Source of the DNA: Rhinopomastus cyanomelas | Taxonomy: Eukaryota > Chordata > Aves > Bucerotiformes > Rhinopomastidae | Assembly: GCA_013400115.1 (NCBI GenBank) | Contig: VXBP01007083.1 | Coordinates: 291,809 to 355,808 of the forward strand | Direction: 5' to 3' | DNA length: 64,000 bases | Shown here: positions 41,851 through 54,285 of the stretch, piece after piece | Layout of the letters: each line of letters begins with the position of its first letter | Position numbering within the stretch: the stretch's first letter is position 1 | Made by a program: the position numbers and the translations under genes | The notes under the pieces: model-generated | What the model saw: only the letters and a program-made list of their open reading frames with translations | What the model was told of the DNA's origin: nothing | The model's database searches: none

Positions 41851-43212
41851 TTACAGATTAGACTTATTAAATGTCAAAATTAAAGGAAATCAGTAGATCA
41901 CTCCACTCCCCAGAGTAAGTGAATGAGGTTGATCTTTTTTTATCTTAAAAATAACAGAGAGTGTCAAAACAAACGTGGCATTCACTTCAGACACACCAAT
42001 CACAAAAACACTTTCTGGAGTCAAAAAATAAAAACAAGAAGTTCTGAGAAATGAATTTGCAAGATATGCCATTTATCCTTCAAAAGTGATCTCACTTGTG
42101 ACATACTAGTAACATTCAGTGGCTATTGTGAGTTGTGGGAATGGTCCCGTAATTAGTTTTGTCATTACAAATGTCATTACAAATGTCATTACATTGTTCT
42201 TGATACTTCTTAATTATTCCAATGGCATATTCAGATGCCTCCAGATGGCTTGAAGCAGGATAAATATCACTGAAGAACTTCCCAAATAGCATTCTACTCT
42301 GATTGCTATCATAATTCATGCAGTATCCAGTTTCTGTATATTAATTTCAATGTAATTAAGTAATAAAAGACAAGAAATTCCTTTGGTGATGCTTTGGAAG
42401 AAGTATCTTCAACTGCATGGATGTGTAGTCAGAAAGATCAGCAATATGAGAAGCTGAATAGGGAAAGAAAAGAAACTTGTGCAAAAAGATTTTGAGATGT
42501 GCAGGTGCTTGATTACTTAGTGCTGTCATCATAGAAAAAGTTAAACCAAATATGATGAGATTTCATTTTAAAAAAAAATTATTCAATTAATTTTTCCAGT
42601 GTCAATTACACTGACATGTTGAGCCAGATTCTGTCAGGCCGACAGCACTTCTCAACCCTTACTTTATGAAAGCTGAGTTTTTGTTTAAATGAAATAAAAA
42701 ATACAGATGAAGAATGTCAGCATCGTGCAGTTGAGACATTGCGTGTTTCTGTTAGGGGTAAAAAAAAATCACTACTGCTTCTATAAAAGTACAATCATAT
42801 GTCTGACCCGCTTTGTACTGCGAGAGTAGTCCATATTTGTCTTCACATCTGAGGGTGTTTTGGTTTAAATATGATGGTATTTGGAGAACTTCTATATAAT
42901 TAGGATCCTATTGAAAATCTGAGCCTCTTTTAGCAGACAGACTGATCTGGTCATTGGTCTTTGACACACACACAGATACTTTCACTGAGGGGACCAGCAT
43001 GAGGTGGACTTAAACTGGTACAAGATTTGTTTGCTGTGCTGCATTGTATCAAACCCTTGCTCAGCTCTTTCCATTTCTATCACTGTATTTATGCTTGCTT
43101 CACCCCAAAGTCATTTGTGAGACATAAGTTTTCTCTGACTGTGAAGAAATTCACTGGTTTATGTGTTCTTGATAAACGTAGAGAGGTTGAGATGCAATTC
43201 TCTTACCTGTTT
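41851..43212. other. Unclassified sequence with a small tandem repeat
   Basis: No gene. Contains the 12-bp tandem repeat at 42161-42193. Confidence 0.5.
42161..42193. repeat. 12-bp tandem repeat, about 3 copies
   Basis: The unit 'gtcattacaaat' occurs nearly three times in a row. On the minus strand it translates to the repeated NDIC, but the frame has no other coding sign. Confidence 0.93.
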
Positions 43213-43567
43213 CCAGCCTGGCCTTAAACACCTCCAGGGATGGGGCCCCAGCCGCTTTCCTGGGCTTCCCATTCCAGGCTCTCACCACTCTCACGCTCAA
43301 AAATTTGCTCCTCACATCCAGTCTGAATCTACCCATCTCCAGCTTTGCTCCATTCCCCCTAGTCCTGTCACTACCTGACATCCTATAAAGTCCCTCCCCA
43401 GCCTTTTTGTAGGCCCCTCTCAGATACTGGAAGGCCACAATAAGGTCACCTGGGAGCCTTCTCTTCTCCAGACTGAACAGCCCCAACTCTCTCAGTCTGG
43501 CCTCACATGAGAGGTGCTCCAGCCCTCTGATCATCCTCGTGGCCCTCCTCTGCACTTGCTCCAGAGC
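43213..43567 (-). mobile_element. CR1 ORF2 C-terminal piece, double-ended subfamily relative, no 3' end
   Basis: Minus-strand CR1 with VQRRATRMIRGLEHLSCEAR, RELGLFSLEKRRLPGDLIVA, YRMSGSDRTRGNGAKLEMGR and APSLEVFKARLET. The coding sequence is closest to 28226-29360 and 34367-35243, but it stops at 43213 before the end of ORF2, so the diagnostic 3' UTR is missing. Confidence 0.9.
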
Positions 43568-44557
43568 AGGTTTTCTCAAAAGAATTTGCTGATTTTAACA
43601 CCTATGATTCCACACGTCCAACTTGGTAAAGGCATTAAGCTACTTCTTGTCTGGGACTATGGCAGCTGCTCATTTGCTTTCAAGTCATGATAGAAAAGAG
43701 AATTCTGGAAAAATCTTTTATTTCTTTTTGGAAAGGTTATAGTTGTAACACAATGTTCTTATTATAATTCAGTAAATAGAGTGAAAAAATTGAATATGGG
43801 ATTTTTTAAAATGATATTTGAAAGAATAATGGACAAATAAATTATTAAAATTCATACAGTTCCCTGGCTAATAGTAGTTTTCTTAAAAAAATTGCTTTCT
43901 TTCATCCCCAAAACAGGGCTTGCCTACAGCAAATGAGTCAAAAGGACCATATTCTCTTTGTGCATAACAATAAGACACACGAGAGAAGATGGACTGTAGT
44001 GTTTATCACTGCTACTCCTGTTTAATTGCAGTTTATTGACCTGGCACTCACAACTGATCTGAAGCACTTTTGATTTCTCTCTAATTGCAGGGAATGACTG
44101 AGAAACCCAAATATGTCTCTATGTTTTGTTTGATTTTCATCCCTTTTCCTTATATTTTGCACCTTTCATTTCCATCAGCTGTAAAATCACCTGATTTTCC
44201 ATCAGAATTCTACACTTCCTAATCACATATTGTTGAGCAGATTGAACTGGGCTGTATTATACCTGCCCAGAATTTGTTGTTTTGCAGCTCACAATCACCA
44301 GCAGGTACCTTCTGTGGCTTGCAACCTACTGGTTTTTAAGTTCTCTCATGCATTACCTGCTGATTCAGTCACAAATCTGTGTTAACACTGACAACCTGGA
44401 TGTTCTGAATTGCTTTCATACCATTTCTCCACTAGGCTGCAAAGGAGTTTTAAGGAACAGCAGCATGATTCTCCTGCCCGTATGCACACGCGGTTTCTGC
44501 TAGCTGGCACGCAGAAAAATACATCAAAGTGATGTATAGCCAGTATGTCCACATACC
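43568..44557. other. Unclassified sequence
   Basis: AT-rich; no gene or repeat recognised. Confidence 0.5.
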
Positions 44558-44670
44558 TGCCTGGGCATGTTCCTCTGAGACTTGATCTAGGTGATGCTGC
44601 TCTGGCAGGGGGACTGAACTGGATGACCTTCTGAGGTCCCTTCACATTCCTACTGTTCTGTGATTCTGTG
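44558..44670 (+). mobile_element. CR1 3' tail
   Basis: 'ctgcctgggcatgttcctct', 'ggtgatgctgctctggcagg', 'ggatgaccttctgaggtccc' and the tail 'tgttctgtgattctgtg'. Only the last codons and 3' UTR are present. Confidence 0.9.
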
Positions 44671-46005
44671 CACACCTATAAACACAATAAATTAGACTTC
44701 GTGAGTTCATTAAAGTGTGGTGGAACAGTCTGGTCAGCTCTCATAAGGAAAGAGTCACTGACAGGTTTTATTTACATCATGAAATTTGAAACTGAAGTAT
44801 TCACAATGTGAGACCACAGACTGACAGCTCCATTAGCCTTGTGATAATTGGACACCTCTGGAGCTTAGAGGTGGAGGAAGATTTTTCTCTTCTGAACTTT
44901 AGTACTAAATTTTGTGCTTTAATAACCTGGTTTAATATTTGCTTTCAGGCTTTTTATTCCAGTTGTGTTAGTTATCTACCTATTTTCAGCTTCCTCTCTG
45001 AGACCAAGCCTTGAGCATTTTCTCTTGACGTATGTAGTGTGTAGCGGAGATCATGCTGTTTACACAGTACTGCAGGCTTGCTGACATTTATTCAGTGTAT
45101 CAGCTTTTCTTTATCCTTTCCCAGCAAATTGCACCAGGAAAGGTACATACCCTTTGGGTTTTCATTTTTCTGAGGCGGGATGGTGTAACCCCTACACAGC
45201 CTGTACTACTGCTTTCATACAGCAATCTACACACAAATCCACCTTCCCTTAGTCACAGAGGTTCCATATTAGCATTTCTTCTTGGAAACATAAACATACT
45301 TGTCTTTTTCTCTCTTTTTTAAAAATTTTGTCTAACTTGAGAGCTTGTATAAGGAAAAGAAACAGGCTCAAACTGCAGGCTGGATAAGAATGAGCTGATT
45401 AGATTACTAGTCTACAGCTGTTTATTTTTACATGTACCTGCTGGCATGGAAACTGATACCTCTGATACCAATCCCTAAAGACTGCAAGAGGGGGTAGATG
45501 GGACTTGATCACACCTGACCACAGCTAGTCAAAAAGCGTGACAAAATTTAACCCAGCAGAAAAGGCAGTTGCTGTCCTAACACTTCCCTTAATACCATCT
45601 TCTTCAGTCTCCTGTCTACCATGCTGTCTGCCATTCCAGAGGGCACTGCTTCCTTTTTTTTGTAGGAAAATGGCACTGAATGTAGAAAAAAAGATTATGC
45701 TTTCCTCAAGAAACAGTGGCATAAATTTGTCACAGCATCTTTGTCTTCCCACATCTTCATTTTGAAAAAAAGAAGGCAACCCTCTCTCTTGACTGCTCTC
45801 AGATGTTAGGATGAAAACAGCCTTCTAGAAACAATCTGTTTTTCTCCGTTCTCCTGCACAGGGAAATAGTAGTAGTTGGTGTTGAGATGTTGTCATTGAG
45901 CAGCACTTTTGTAGTGGGAGATGAGGGGGTCTGTGGAGTGTATGCACAGTGAGCAAATATTTAATAAATGTACTAGGGTGTTTTAAATATCTCACCTCTC
46001 TTCTG

Positions 46006-46019
46006 GTTGCCATGGAAAC
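46006..46019 (+). promoter_or_regulatory. RFX X-box-like motif
   Basis: GTTGCCATGGAAAC fits the X-box bound by RFX transcription factors (half-sites GTTGCC and GGNAAC with two central bases). A second, near-identical motif lies 84 bp downstream. No gene start is visible nearby, so a function as a distal element is inferred only. Confidence 0.45.
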
Positions 46020-46089
46020 AGATCTGAGAACCAAAAACTGGCAGCTGAAATTGCCTCATCTGCTAGTGGCTCTGCCCATGTCTAGCCCT

Positions 46090-46103
46090 GCTGCCATGGA
46101 AAC
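46090..46103 (+). promoter_or_regulatory. RFX X-box-like motif, second copy
   Basis: GCTGCCATGGAAAC matches the first motif at 13 of 14 bases. The spacing of 84 bp puts both on about the same face of the DNA helix (eight turns). Confidence 0.4.
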
Positions 46104-47459
46104 ACACATCAGAGCAGCAAATACAAGGTAATGGTTTCCAAAAGCTGCCTTAAAAATAACCCTGAGCTTACTGCTATTTTGTGATTGTCACCCCAAGAAT
46201 CCTGTTTAAGAATAGCTCTTGGAGTCTGCAGTATTTACAAGTTTAAAACAGTCGAAAGGGGTGTGGGAAAAGGCATCTAAACCAAAGGTATCCATGTTTT
46301 TTGGGTTTCCTTAGTGGCACAATATTTCTACAGGTGACAAACTGGTTAAGAAACCTGGACCTTCAGAGTTACATTAGCATCTGTTTGCCAAAATTAACTT
46401 TGACTAATTAGGTGTAATTTCTTATAGTCATTGTTTGTGCTGGCCATGGTAGAAGCTGAGGAATGATTGGCATGGTTTATTTGGCTAACTAAGCTTCATT
46501 AATTCTCTATTAGTATCCTGCCATATCACCTCAACCAGAATCCCTTACCAAAGAAATCAGTTCACGTAAGTTCTTGTTTTCAAAAGAACTGCAAAAGAGC
46601 CCAGATAGGGTTTTTTCCTCAAAAATTGTGATCTACTTGCTTTACAAATCTGTAGACTTTTAAACTCTCTCTGTCTTTCTGCTTTACAGCAGACTGGATA
46701 GATATGGAAGTCAGGAGGCTGACAGTGGCTTTCTGAGAAACGATGCTTAGTTTAACAAGGTTGACTTGGTTGCCCTATGTTTAGTTCAAGTATCTGTTAC
46801 CTTGTTGACCTTCTTTCCCAGGTGTAAAGTCACATATTTATCCCCCAGTGCTCCAGCAAATCCTCTGTTTGTTGTAGTTCTAGATGGCTGCAGAAAGGCT
46901 AGCAGAATGTTAAATTGTGCTTGAACAGAGTAAATTTGCCAACATTGCTTTTCTGCCATCAGTATCTCGTAAGACAGAATATCCTCCAGAATGTAGGTGC
47001 TTATCCAAACTTGCCACTAAACCTGAGGTTGTATCTCTGTCTCGGAGAGTTCGTGTTTTAAAAAAAATATTAAGAGTGCATAGAGGACTCCAAGAGTCAA
47101 TAGAGGACTTATATTGGGGGGACAGAGAAGTAAGTAGCTGCTGTTTATGAGAGCTTGAGGGTTTTTGGGTAAGGTCCATACTCTCTGGTAGCGAAGCCAT
47201 CGCATGCTGAAGCCTGCGTGCCAAATAATAAAAACATAACCCTATTTGAAATATTTAGTCGACTTGTTCTAAAGGTTTCTATGAAAAGTCACTACCTAAA
47301 ACTTTTTTGAGGAATATAGCCTACCACTGATTCATGCTTTGATTTTATACCTCTCTCCCTATCTATCTGGTAGGTCTCAGATGAACTGCTGAGTGTTTTG
47401 AAGAAGAAACAAGAGCCTTCTGCCTGAAGATTCCTCAGGGTCTTCCTGACCTAACATGA

Positions 47460-47515
47460 AAGAACACAGCTCCTTCAGCCTCTCCTCATCAGAGTCACTA
47501 GTCTCATTACCTTTC
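47460..47515 (-). repeat. Possible CR1 fragment
   Basis: 'cagctccttcagcctctcct' followed by 'catcagag' matches the reverse complement of the EERLRELG coding segment of CR1. The neighbouring sequence does not clearly continue, so this is tentative. Confidence 0.4.
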
Positions 47516-48689
47516 AAAGTACAGAAACCAAGGTACCTCCTAGACACTTACTTATAATCTCAAAACTTCCTATTCAATGTGTTTATTTCTTTTCTGCAAT
47601 TTCTTAGCTTTCTTTGAAATTTGTTCTCCTCTATCTGTATTTGATGTAAGCATACTTGTTATCTTTTACTAATGGTACATAAAGTCAAGATTGGTACATT
47701 CTGCTACCCTCCTTTATACCAAAAGATCATAGAAATATTTTTGACATTGCAGAGTTTATCTTCTGCTAGTCATAAATGTTAATATCAAGTTTTCTCAGAT
47801 CTTTACTTTCAAAGACTGAATTTTCCTCATGGTGATCCCATCTTTATCACTGAAGCTCTGAACTATTACCTTGCCTCCGAGTGGATGAAAACATGTTTTA
47901 ACTCATTGAGATCACATAGCAAGGTAATTCTGATGAAGATATTATCAGAAAAATAATGTCTTGCCTTCAGTCTTACTAGAAAAAAATCAGCCTTTCAAAT
48001 ATGCAAGCTTAATCATAAAGCATTTAAATAATGATTTTATTTCCCAGATCAAATACAATTTAAAATGTGTGCTGCATGTCCCTATGGCAAATGCGTTGGA
48101 GAAATCTAAATGCAATGCCAGCACGTGCATCTTTATTATTTAAGCATGTAATCCATTAGAAGGAAGAAGACTATTGTATCAGACAAGCCCAAATTTCCAT
48201 GAAAACATCCCATTGAGTTTTGTCTTCTGCTTCTTTATTTATAGAATGAAACAGTAATTATTCCACCACTACCACATTACTTCTTTTTGTGCCATTTTTT
48301 GTGTCCATTTTAGTCTTCCTGTCCTTATGGTGAAGCATCAAGTTTTGCCTAAACAATTATTGGTTTGGCTACTGAAACTAGTTCATTTAATGCTCTAATT
48401 TGAAAGCTCTTTGGGCTCGATGGTTTGAAAATATTTATTTGGAACAAACTTCACCTCACATAATTCTTTGTTAAAACTGGTGAATGCAGTCCTCATGAGA
48501 TGGAATGAATACATCTTCCTACCTTCTAAACACAGAGGACTAGCTGCCAAACCCTTATACTTAGTTTAGTCACACTTTGCAAATATTTTCATCAGCATTT
48601 AGCTGTAGCCCTACACCTGACTGCAATACTCATGTTTACAGCATTGCCATTCCTCTAAACTTTGGTACATGCTACTATTGTTACTTCTA

Positions 48690-48825
48690 ATTATTATTTT
48701 TTCTATTTTTCTAATTATACTATTTTTCTTCTAATTGTTATTATTTTTATTATTGTTGTTATTATTATTACTATTGTTGTTAGTATTGTTACTATTGTTG
48801 TTAGTATTGTTATTGCTCTTATTAA
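48690..48825. repeat. TTA/TTG-rich microsatellite with a 21-bp higher-order unit
   Basis: Imperfect (TTA/TTG)n tract. Within it the 21-bp unit 'actattgttgttagtattgt'+t occurs twice in a row (48769-48810 approximately), showing secondary duplication inside a trinucleotide tract. Confidence 0.88.
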
Positions 48826-49165
48826 TCATGGTTCTTTTCATATAAACTTTTGACCACTACTCAGCATAAGTTTTCTAGTGTTTTGGAATTCTTATTTTAG
48901 AGTCGATGAACAAATCCCACCTTTTATTTGAACTTTCCTACTTTAGTTTGCTGTACCAGTCATTACACTTATTTTAGACTTCAGCATTTCTCTTCTTTAG
49001 CTTAAGAGTCTTCAGAAGTAAATAAGTAGATACAGACAACTAATTTTTCTCACTACCAAAGTCTTCTTGCAAACCACTACAAGCTAAAGGGTGGTCATTA
49101 GTAATATGAGAGTCTGAAAGTTTTACTTCTCCTGTATGTCTTTTTAGATTTAGCACCGAATGCAG

Positions 49166-49249
49166 GTGGTGATGCTGATAGGGCTAGGAAAAGATTTGAC
49201 TCAGTGATTTTGAAGGTCTCTTCCACCCGAAACTGTTCTATGATTCAAT
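49166..49249 (+). mobile_element. CR1 3' tail, older
   Basis: 'ggtggtgatgctgatagggc', 'gactcagtgattttgaaggt' and 'ctgttctatgattcaat' are a diverged CR1 3' UTR and tail. Confidence 0.75.
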
Positions 49250-50414
49250 TTAAAATCAAAACACTTGATCTGGGGGAGTGAGGAGAACTTTTAACCCAAC
49301 CTAGAGAATGAGTGAGCTGTTTAGAAACCATTTTAAGTAGCTTACACTGTCCAGTAGGGCCTTGCATAGCTGATCCAGAGAGCAATTATTTTTCTATAGG
49401 TCACGTATCAGAAATGTCAGTCCTGTGCAAATGTACACTGTGGGGCATTTTAAATGCTACCTGTGATCCTGTTCCCACGTGGCTGTTCAGCTGAATAGCT
49501 CTGTAGACTCCATGTCTTCAAGGTCCAGGGTTACCTAAAGAAGAATTTCTATGGTGATGGCACAAGTCCTGGGAAACATCTACCCCTCTGGAGCAGCAGC
49601 TGAAGGGAAAGGCCTCTCAAACAGCAGTAAAATGCATTCAGGTGAGCAGCTGAATTAACCCTTTCATCTCAATTGACCATAGGGAACAGAGAAAATACAT
49701 CTACCTCACACGTGCATACCTGAAGACAGAAACCTATGTTTAGATGACTCATTTGCAAACTGAATCTCACCCTCAGTGACTCTATAATTGAGATAATATT
49801 TTTCGTGTTGATTTATTATGTTTAAAATTGCTAAGGTTTGTACTGGCTAGGTAAGATAAGGTGCAACTTTTTCCCATTATATACCCTGATCAAACATTTT
49901 TTGTAATCCTATGGTGCTAAGAGATGCTTAAAGAAAAGTTAGTACTTTCCTCTGCTGAGAAATCACAGATATTCCGGCTATGATTTTACTGTTAAAACTC
50001 TTACATATAAGAAGCTGAGCTTCAGCAAATCCCAATATTTACATCTTTTTCTTGTTTGCTCTCTGTGTAGAAGTAATCTTCTCTTTTCCAGACAACGCTA
50101 ACAAACATGTCCAACCAAGTGCCTAATGTAGAACTATTTAATACTGTATTTTACTAAAATAGACTCTTACACCTAGTAATTGCAGTGTTCTTTGGGTGCC
50201 ATCCCATCTGCCCTTTTGTTCTAAAGGTATTAAAATGAAATGCTATTTCAACTGCTGTAAGGAATCTCTGAAATAAGGTATCTCCTGAAAAAGTAGAGAC
50301 TGCCTCTCATACTGTGGTGATAATTACGAAGTAGCTGTTTGGTTTGTGAGTTTTGCTCTGTGAAATGAGCAATCTTAAAGAGTACACAGTATTTTTACTT
50401 GCTGCTGCTCCACT
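49250..50414. other. Unclassified sequence, no gene seen
   Basis: Nothing recognised. Confidence 0.5.
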
Positions 50415-50420
50415 GAGATT

Positions 50421-50809
50421 TGTAGTGATGAGGGGCCAGGGGTTGCCGGTGCCACGACGGGAAGCAGCACAGGAGACAGCTGTATGGTGAAGCAATGAAG
50501 GCACTTCCTGACCACGGGAGTGTCTATCCCTTTTATTAGCAGACATACGTCAGTGATAAACAAACTCAGGACTGGTGCTCAGTGCACTTGTGGCATTGAG
50601 TGATTGGTCCCCAGACCACGCGTGCCTGATTCCCCTTTACGCTTATGTGAGAAACTATGCAAACAATTTAGCTGAGGCAACAGGTTTTACTAACTACAAC
50701 ATAGGCTGACCTCCGGAACCAATTACAACAAGATCCTCCAGCCACACACCTCTGGGATATGGTGTGCCAGCATCCTGTGTGCTTAAGGAGGAACTAAAAT
50801 ACTCCCGCA
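50421..50809 (-). mobile_element. Solo LTR with perfect 6-bp target duplication (ERVK-like)
   Basis: 389 bp. On the minus strand it starts TGCGGGAGTATTTTAG and ends CATCACTACA (TG...CA). GAGATT flanks it on both sides (50415-50420 and 50810-50815). A 6-bp duplication is typical of class II (ERVK-type) avian retroviruses. It has a CCAAT box (GACCAATCA, minus strand) and the polyadenylation signal AATAAA ('ctaataaaaggg'). No internal genes. The perfect duplication suggests a fairly recent insertion. Confidence 0.87.
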
Positions 50810-50815
50810 GAGATT

Positions 50816-53800
50816 TTCTTTGCTCACTGACATTTTCTATTTAGCTTTTTTCTTTCTTGCTATTGTCAGAAGTGTTGTGTTGTTTTCTGTATCAAAGATC
50901 ACAAATGAAAAAAGAGGCAAGTAAAGACAGGCTTCATCTGTTTCCTCCTTGAAATATTTACACATTAGGAAAATAATGAGAGTAAAATTGCTTACATGAA
51001 GTAAGCCCTGTGAGAACAAAGACAGGATCCACAAAGGTACCTAACTCGATGATAAGCACTGCAGGTGCTTACAAGCAAGTTAAACATATCAGTCCTTCAC
51101 CACGTACTTTTTGCATTTGCTGAATAATTAGAAGAAACTCTCTCCTCCTCTTTATGTCTTCTGTGAGCATTTGTACGGAAGGATAGTTCAGAAAATCTTC
51201 ATTACAGGATATGTTCTTTGCAACATCAGTTGTAAAGCAGGTAAGCAGGAAGCAACAGATGCTCATGAAAATGTGGGAATTGTAAGGCAGGATATAGTAC
51301 TAAAAAAACCTCCTTATATGCAACATCTTGATTTTAGGAAAGAGAATCCTATGGGACATGTTGTTTTCCTCAAGCATCATCAAACGTTTTTCCAGCGTTC
51401 CTCTATGGTTTGGTTCTATATTCATGCACAGAGTGTTTCACGAGTTACTTTAAGTGGAGAAGACACGCTTTCTTGTGAATGTAAATGAGAACAGCAAAAT
51501 GAATACACAGAGAGCTGAACACACAGATGTGTATGCACAGAACATACTTCTGCTCAGTGCCTGTGACTGATCACCATCTGAAACATACACTACTGTTCCA
51601 CCATGCCAGCTTTACGGCTTGTACGCTATGTTAACTTGCAAGACCCCAGCTTCAGCATGGGGTCCAGAGGGTACAGATTTCACTTCAACATAGTTTATGT
51701 CACTCTGGGGAAAACACCAAATATCCAGTTTTTGGATATTTGGTACCTACTTAAATATTTCTCATGTGTTTCTAAGGTTGTCTCCCTGGAAACTGGGATT
51801 TCAGCTTGCCTGCTTATCCCCTTTTCCCAAGCTCAGGTACAAGAAATGATTAGCAAGTTGAGATGCTGGTAGCTCTGACAGCTTTACATCATTAGTATGC
51901 TAACAAGGGTGAAGCTAAAAAAAAATCATATTTTTCTTGTTCTACTATTTGTCCTGCTAGAGGAATGAGTTGATGAAACTATCAATATTAGCCTTTGAAT
52001 TCTTTACCACTCACAGATAAGGAAAGATGTGTGCATACAAATATAGAATCGTAAAGGGTGAATGTACGTACCAAATGAAGAGGAATAAGATAATGATGAA
52101 TCTTTCGAGCTGTTAAATCTCATACTAGTATGTTAACTGATTGAAAGTTTTGGGAAGCTTTGCATTTCATTGTGTTACTATACCTGCATGTTCATCGACT
52201 TAATAGCATGCAGTAAATGAAGTCTTGTATGTTAGAAAAGTTGCATATAGGGTTGTGCAAGGGGTACCAAGAAAACCATCTTTCATGATGCTCTAACTGT
52301 TACCATCTGTGAATAAATTAGAAGGGCAAAGCAAAGCAAAACTCACATAATCCAACTCTGTGCTTTTGCTGAGTTCTCTTGCCACCATGTTTCTCCTAAA
52401 AGCCCTAAACTGTAGGGAAAATAATTACATAAAAAAAACCAGAAAACATCATTTTTGTGGTGTGTAATTTCGTCTTGAAAACTGTCAAGCATATACTATT
52501 GGATTCTATTTCTCATCTTAAACCAGCCTGTTTTCCTCACTGGATTAACAACCTTTTCACTCACTTTCGTTCAGAAACTGGAGAGTAGTGGATCTAAAAT
52601 GCATTTAATGCTGTTTATCCTCTGAGTCTTTCTGAACTTAGTTTATAATGTTTTATTTGTTACTAATTAAAGATGATATTTTAAACTTTTACATAATGTA
52701 CTCTTTTTTCATGGGAATAGAATATCTTGGCTGCTAGACCATAATGCTTTTATATAACGTACATTAATATTGTTATAAATACCTATAGGACTTAGCTATG
52801 TCCCCACAAATTTGTATGAGAAAGCATGTCTTAATGTTTTAAATGATTGCCTCATTACAGTCATGACACCTGTCTACAGCAATACCCACACAACCATACG
52901 ATAGAGGGCTCTAACCCGCAGCAGGTCTGTCATTCTTTCCTGACTCACTCAGCCTGGACATAAACTACAAATTAAAAGAATTAAAACGTATGAAAATAAA
53001 TTTCAAATCGTTTTGCAGACAGAGTATTAAAATGATAATTAAATGTTATGCTTCCCTTTGGCACTGGTGATAATTATGTTTTCATACATGTAAATAAGCA
53101 ACGCTGACAGCGTTAGCTTTCTGTGAACGTCAGACTGTGATACCCAGGGTGCCATTGACTCAGTGAAAACTAAGGTTTGAATTCCCTACTTCTCATAGCC
53201 TTTTAGTTTTCACTAAAGATTTATAATGTATAGCATTGCTAAAAAGGATTAGAAGCATTCTGAGTGTTTTAAAAGAAACTGGAGGAAACTCTGAAAACTT
53301 GTTTCAAGCTCCTTTTACAGACCTTACAGAAGGCACTATTTCTACAACTGTTAATGATAATTTGGGGTTTGATTCCACTCCCAGAAAATCATTTCATGTT
53401 AAATTCTCTACAGATTCAATCTCTATCCATTTCAATAGGTATTAGAAAACAGATCACAAATTTCTTGAGTGTATGCCACAAGAATCACAAGCAGTGAAGT
53501 AAAATGGTGGTGGTTGGTATCGTCAACAAAACTGATAGAATTTACCCTCTCCACCTAAATTAGTGCCATACAGTGCTAGGCACAAAACTGGCAGATTTTG
53601 TAATACGTGTGCGTCATGTCCCAATGAATCAGAGAAAGAAAAGGGGGTGACTCAGGTTGGTGGATTCTCTGGGGTGTAATTAAGCCTTAGACCACAGGTC
53701 CCCTTAAAGTTGAGTTTACTAAAGTTAGTAGATGCCATCCTCATAGAGTGGAGAAGAAAAAAGGTAAAAGAAAAAAAGCAAAAATAGAGAAGAAAACGTA

Positions 53801-53986
53801 AGAGGTGAAATCACCACTCCATACTGCAGCAGTGTCTGACATGGTCCAACTCCCCTTTGCTCCACAGGTTCTTGTTCTTGTTTCCAGAAATTCAGTGCCT
53901 TATACCGTCCTCATAGAGGAGAAATTTATTCACTCTCTTACTGCTCTAGCTATCATTTGCTTTAATGGCTACCACTTCAAAAATAA
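50816..53986. other. Long unclassified stretch, no gene seen
   Basis: Low in interspersed repeats. Contains the perfect hairpin at 51716-51744. The frames at 51171-51488 and 53236-53445 have no family resemblance. The AT-rich 52600-52850 segment could be conserved non-coding DNA but cannot be judged here. Confidence 0.45.
51716..51744. repeat. Perfect 12-bp inverted repeat with 5-base loop
   Basis: ACCAAATATCCA, loop GTTTT, TGGATATTTGGT. All twelve arm bases pair. There is no T run or coding context that would make it a bacterial-type terminator; in this genome it is simply a strong potential hairpin. Confidence 0.95.
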
Positions 53987-54285
53987 TCATAGAATCATTG
54001 AAGTTGGAAGAGATCTTCAAGTTCTTCATGTCCAAGTATCAAACCAACAGCACTACAGTCACTGAACCATTTTTCCTAGTGCCATGTCTCCAGGGACAGT
54101 CACTCCATCCCCTCCCTGGGAAGCCTGTTCCAATCCCTGAGTACTCAGTCAGGGAAGAGATTTTTTCTAATGTCCAATCTAAATCTCCCTTGGCACAGCT
54201 TGAGGCCACTGTTCTATTGCTAGTGGGAGAAGAGGCAACCCTCACCTGTCTGCAACCCCCTTTCATGTAGTTGTAGATGTAATTG
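53987..54285 (-). mobile_element. CR1 3' end, older subfamily
   Basis: Minus strand: tail 'atcatagaatcattgaagtt', 3' UTR with 'gtgccatgtctccagggaca', then coding ('agggaagagattttttctaa', 'ttggcacagcttgaggccac') to 'catgtagttgtagatg'. Same subfamily as 62043-62350 and 11604-11815. Confidence 0.9.

Larger units (their letters stand above)
44671..49165. other. Long repeat-poor stretch, no gene seen
   Basis: The least repeat-rich part of the window. It holds two X-box-like motifs (46006-46103), one small CR1-like fragment (47460-47515) and a TTA/TTG microsatellite (48690-48825). Frames of 60-105 codons (for example 45525-45779 and 46910-47224) show no family resemblance. It could include non-coding regulatory sequence. 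Confidence 0.5.

Noticed and set aside
42116..42319. 67-codon frame with NDIC repeats
   Set aside because: The repeats come from a 12-bp tandem repeat; nothing else supports coding.
48662..48853. 63-codon Ile/Val-rich frame resembling a membrane protein
   Set aside because: It is the translation of the TTA/TTG microsatellite.
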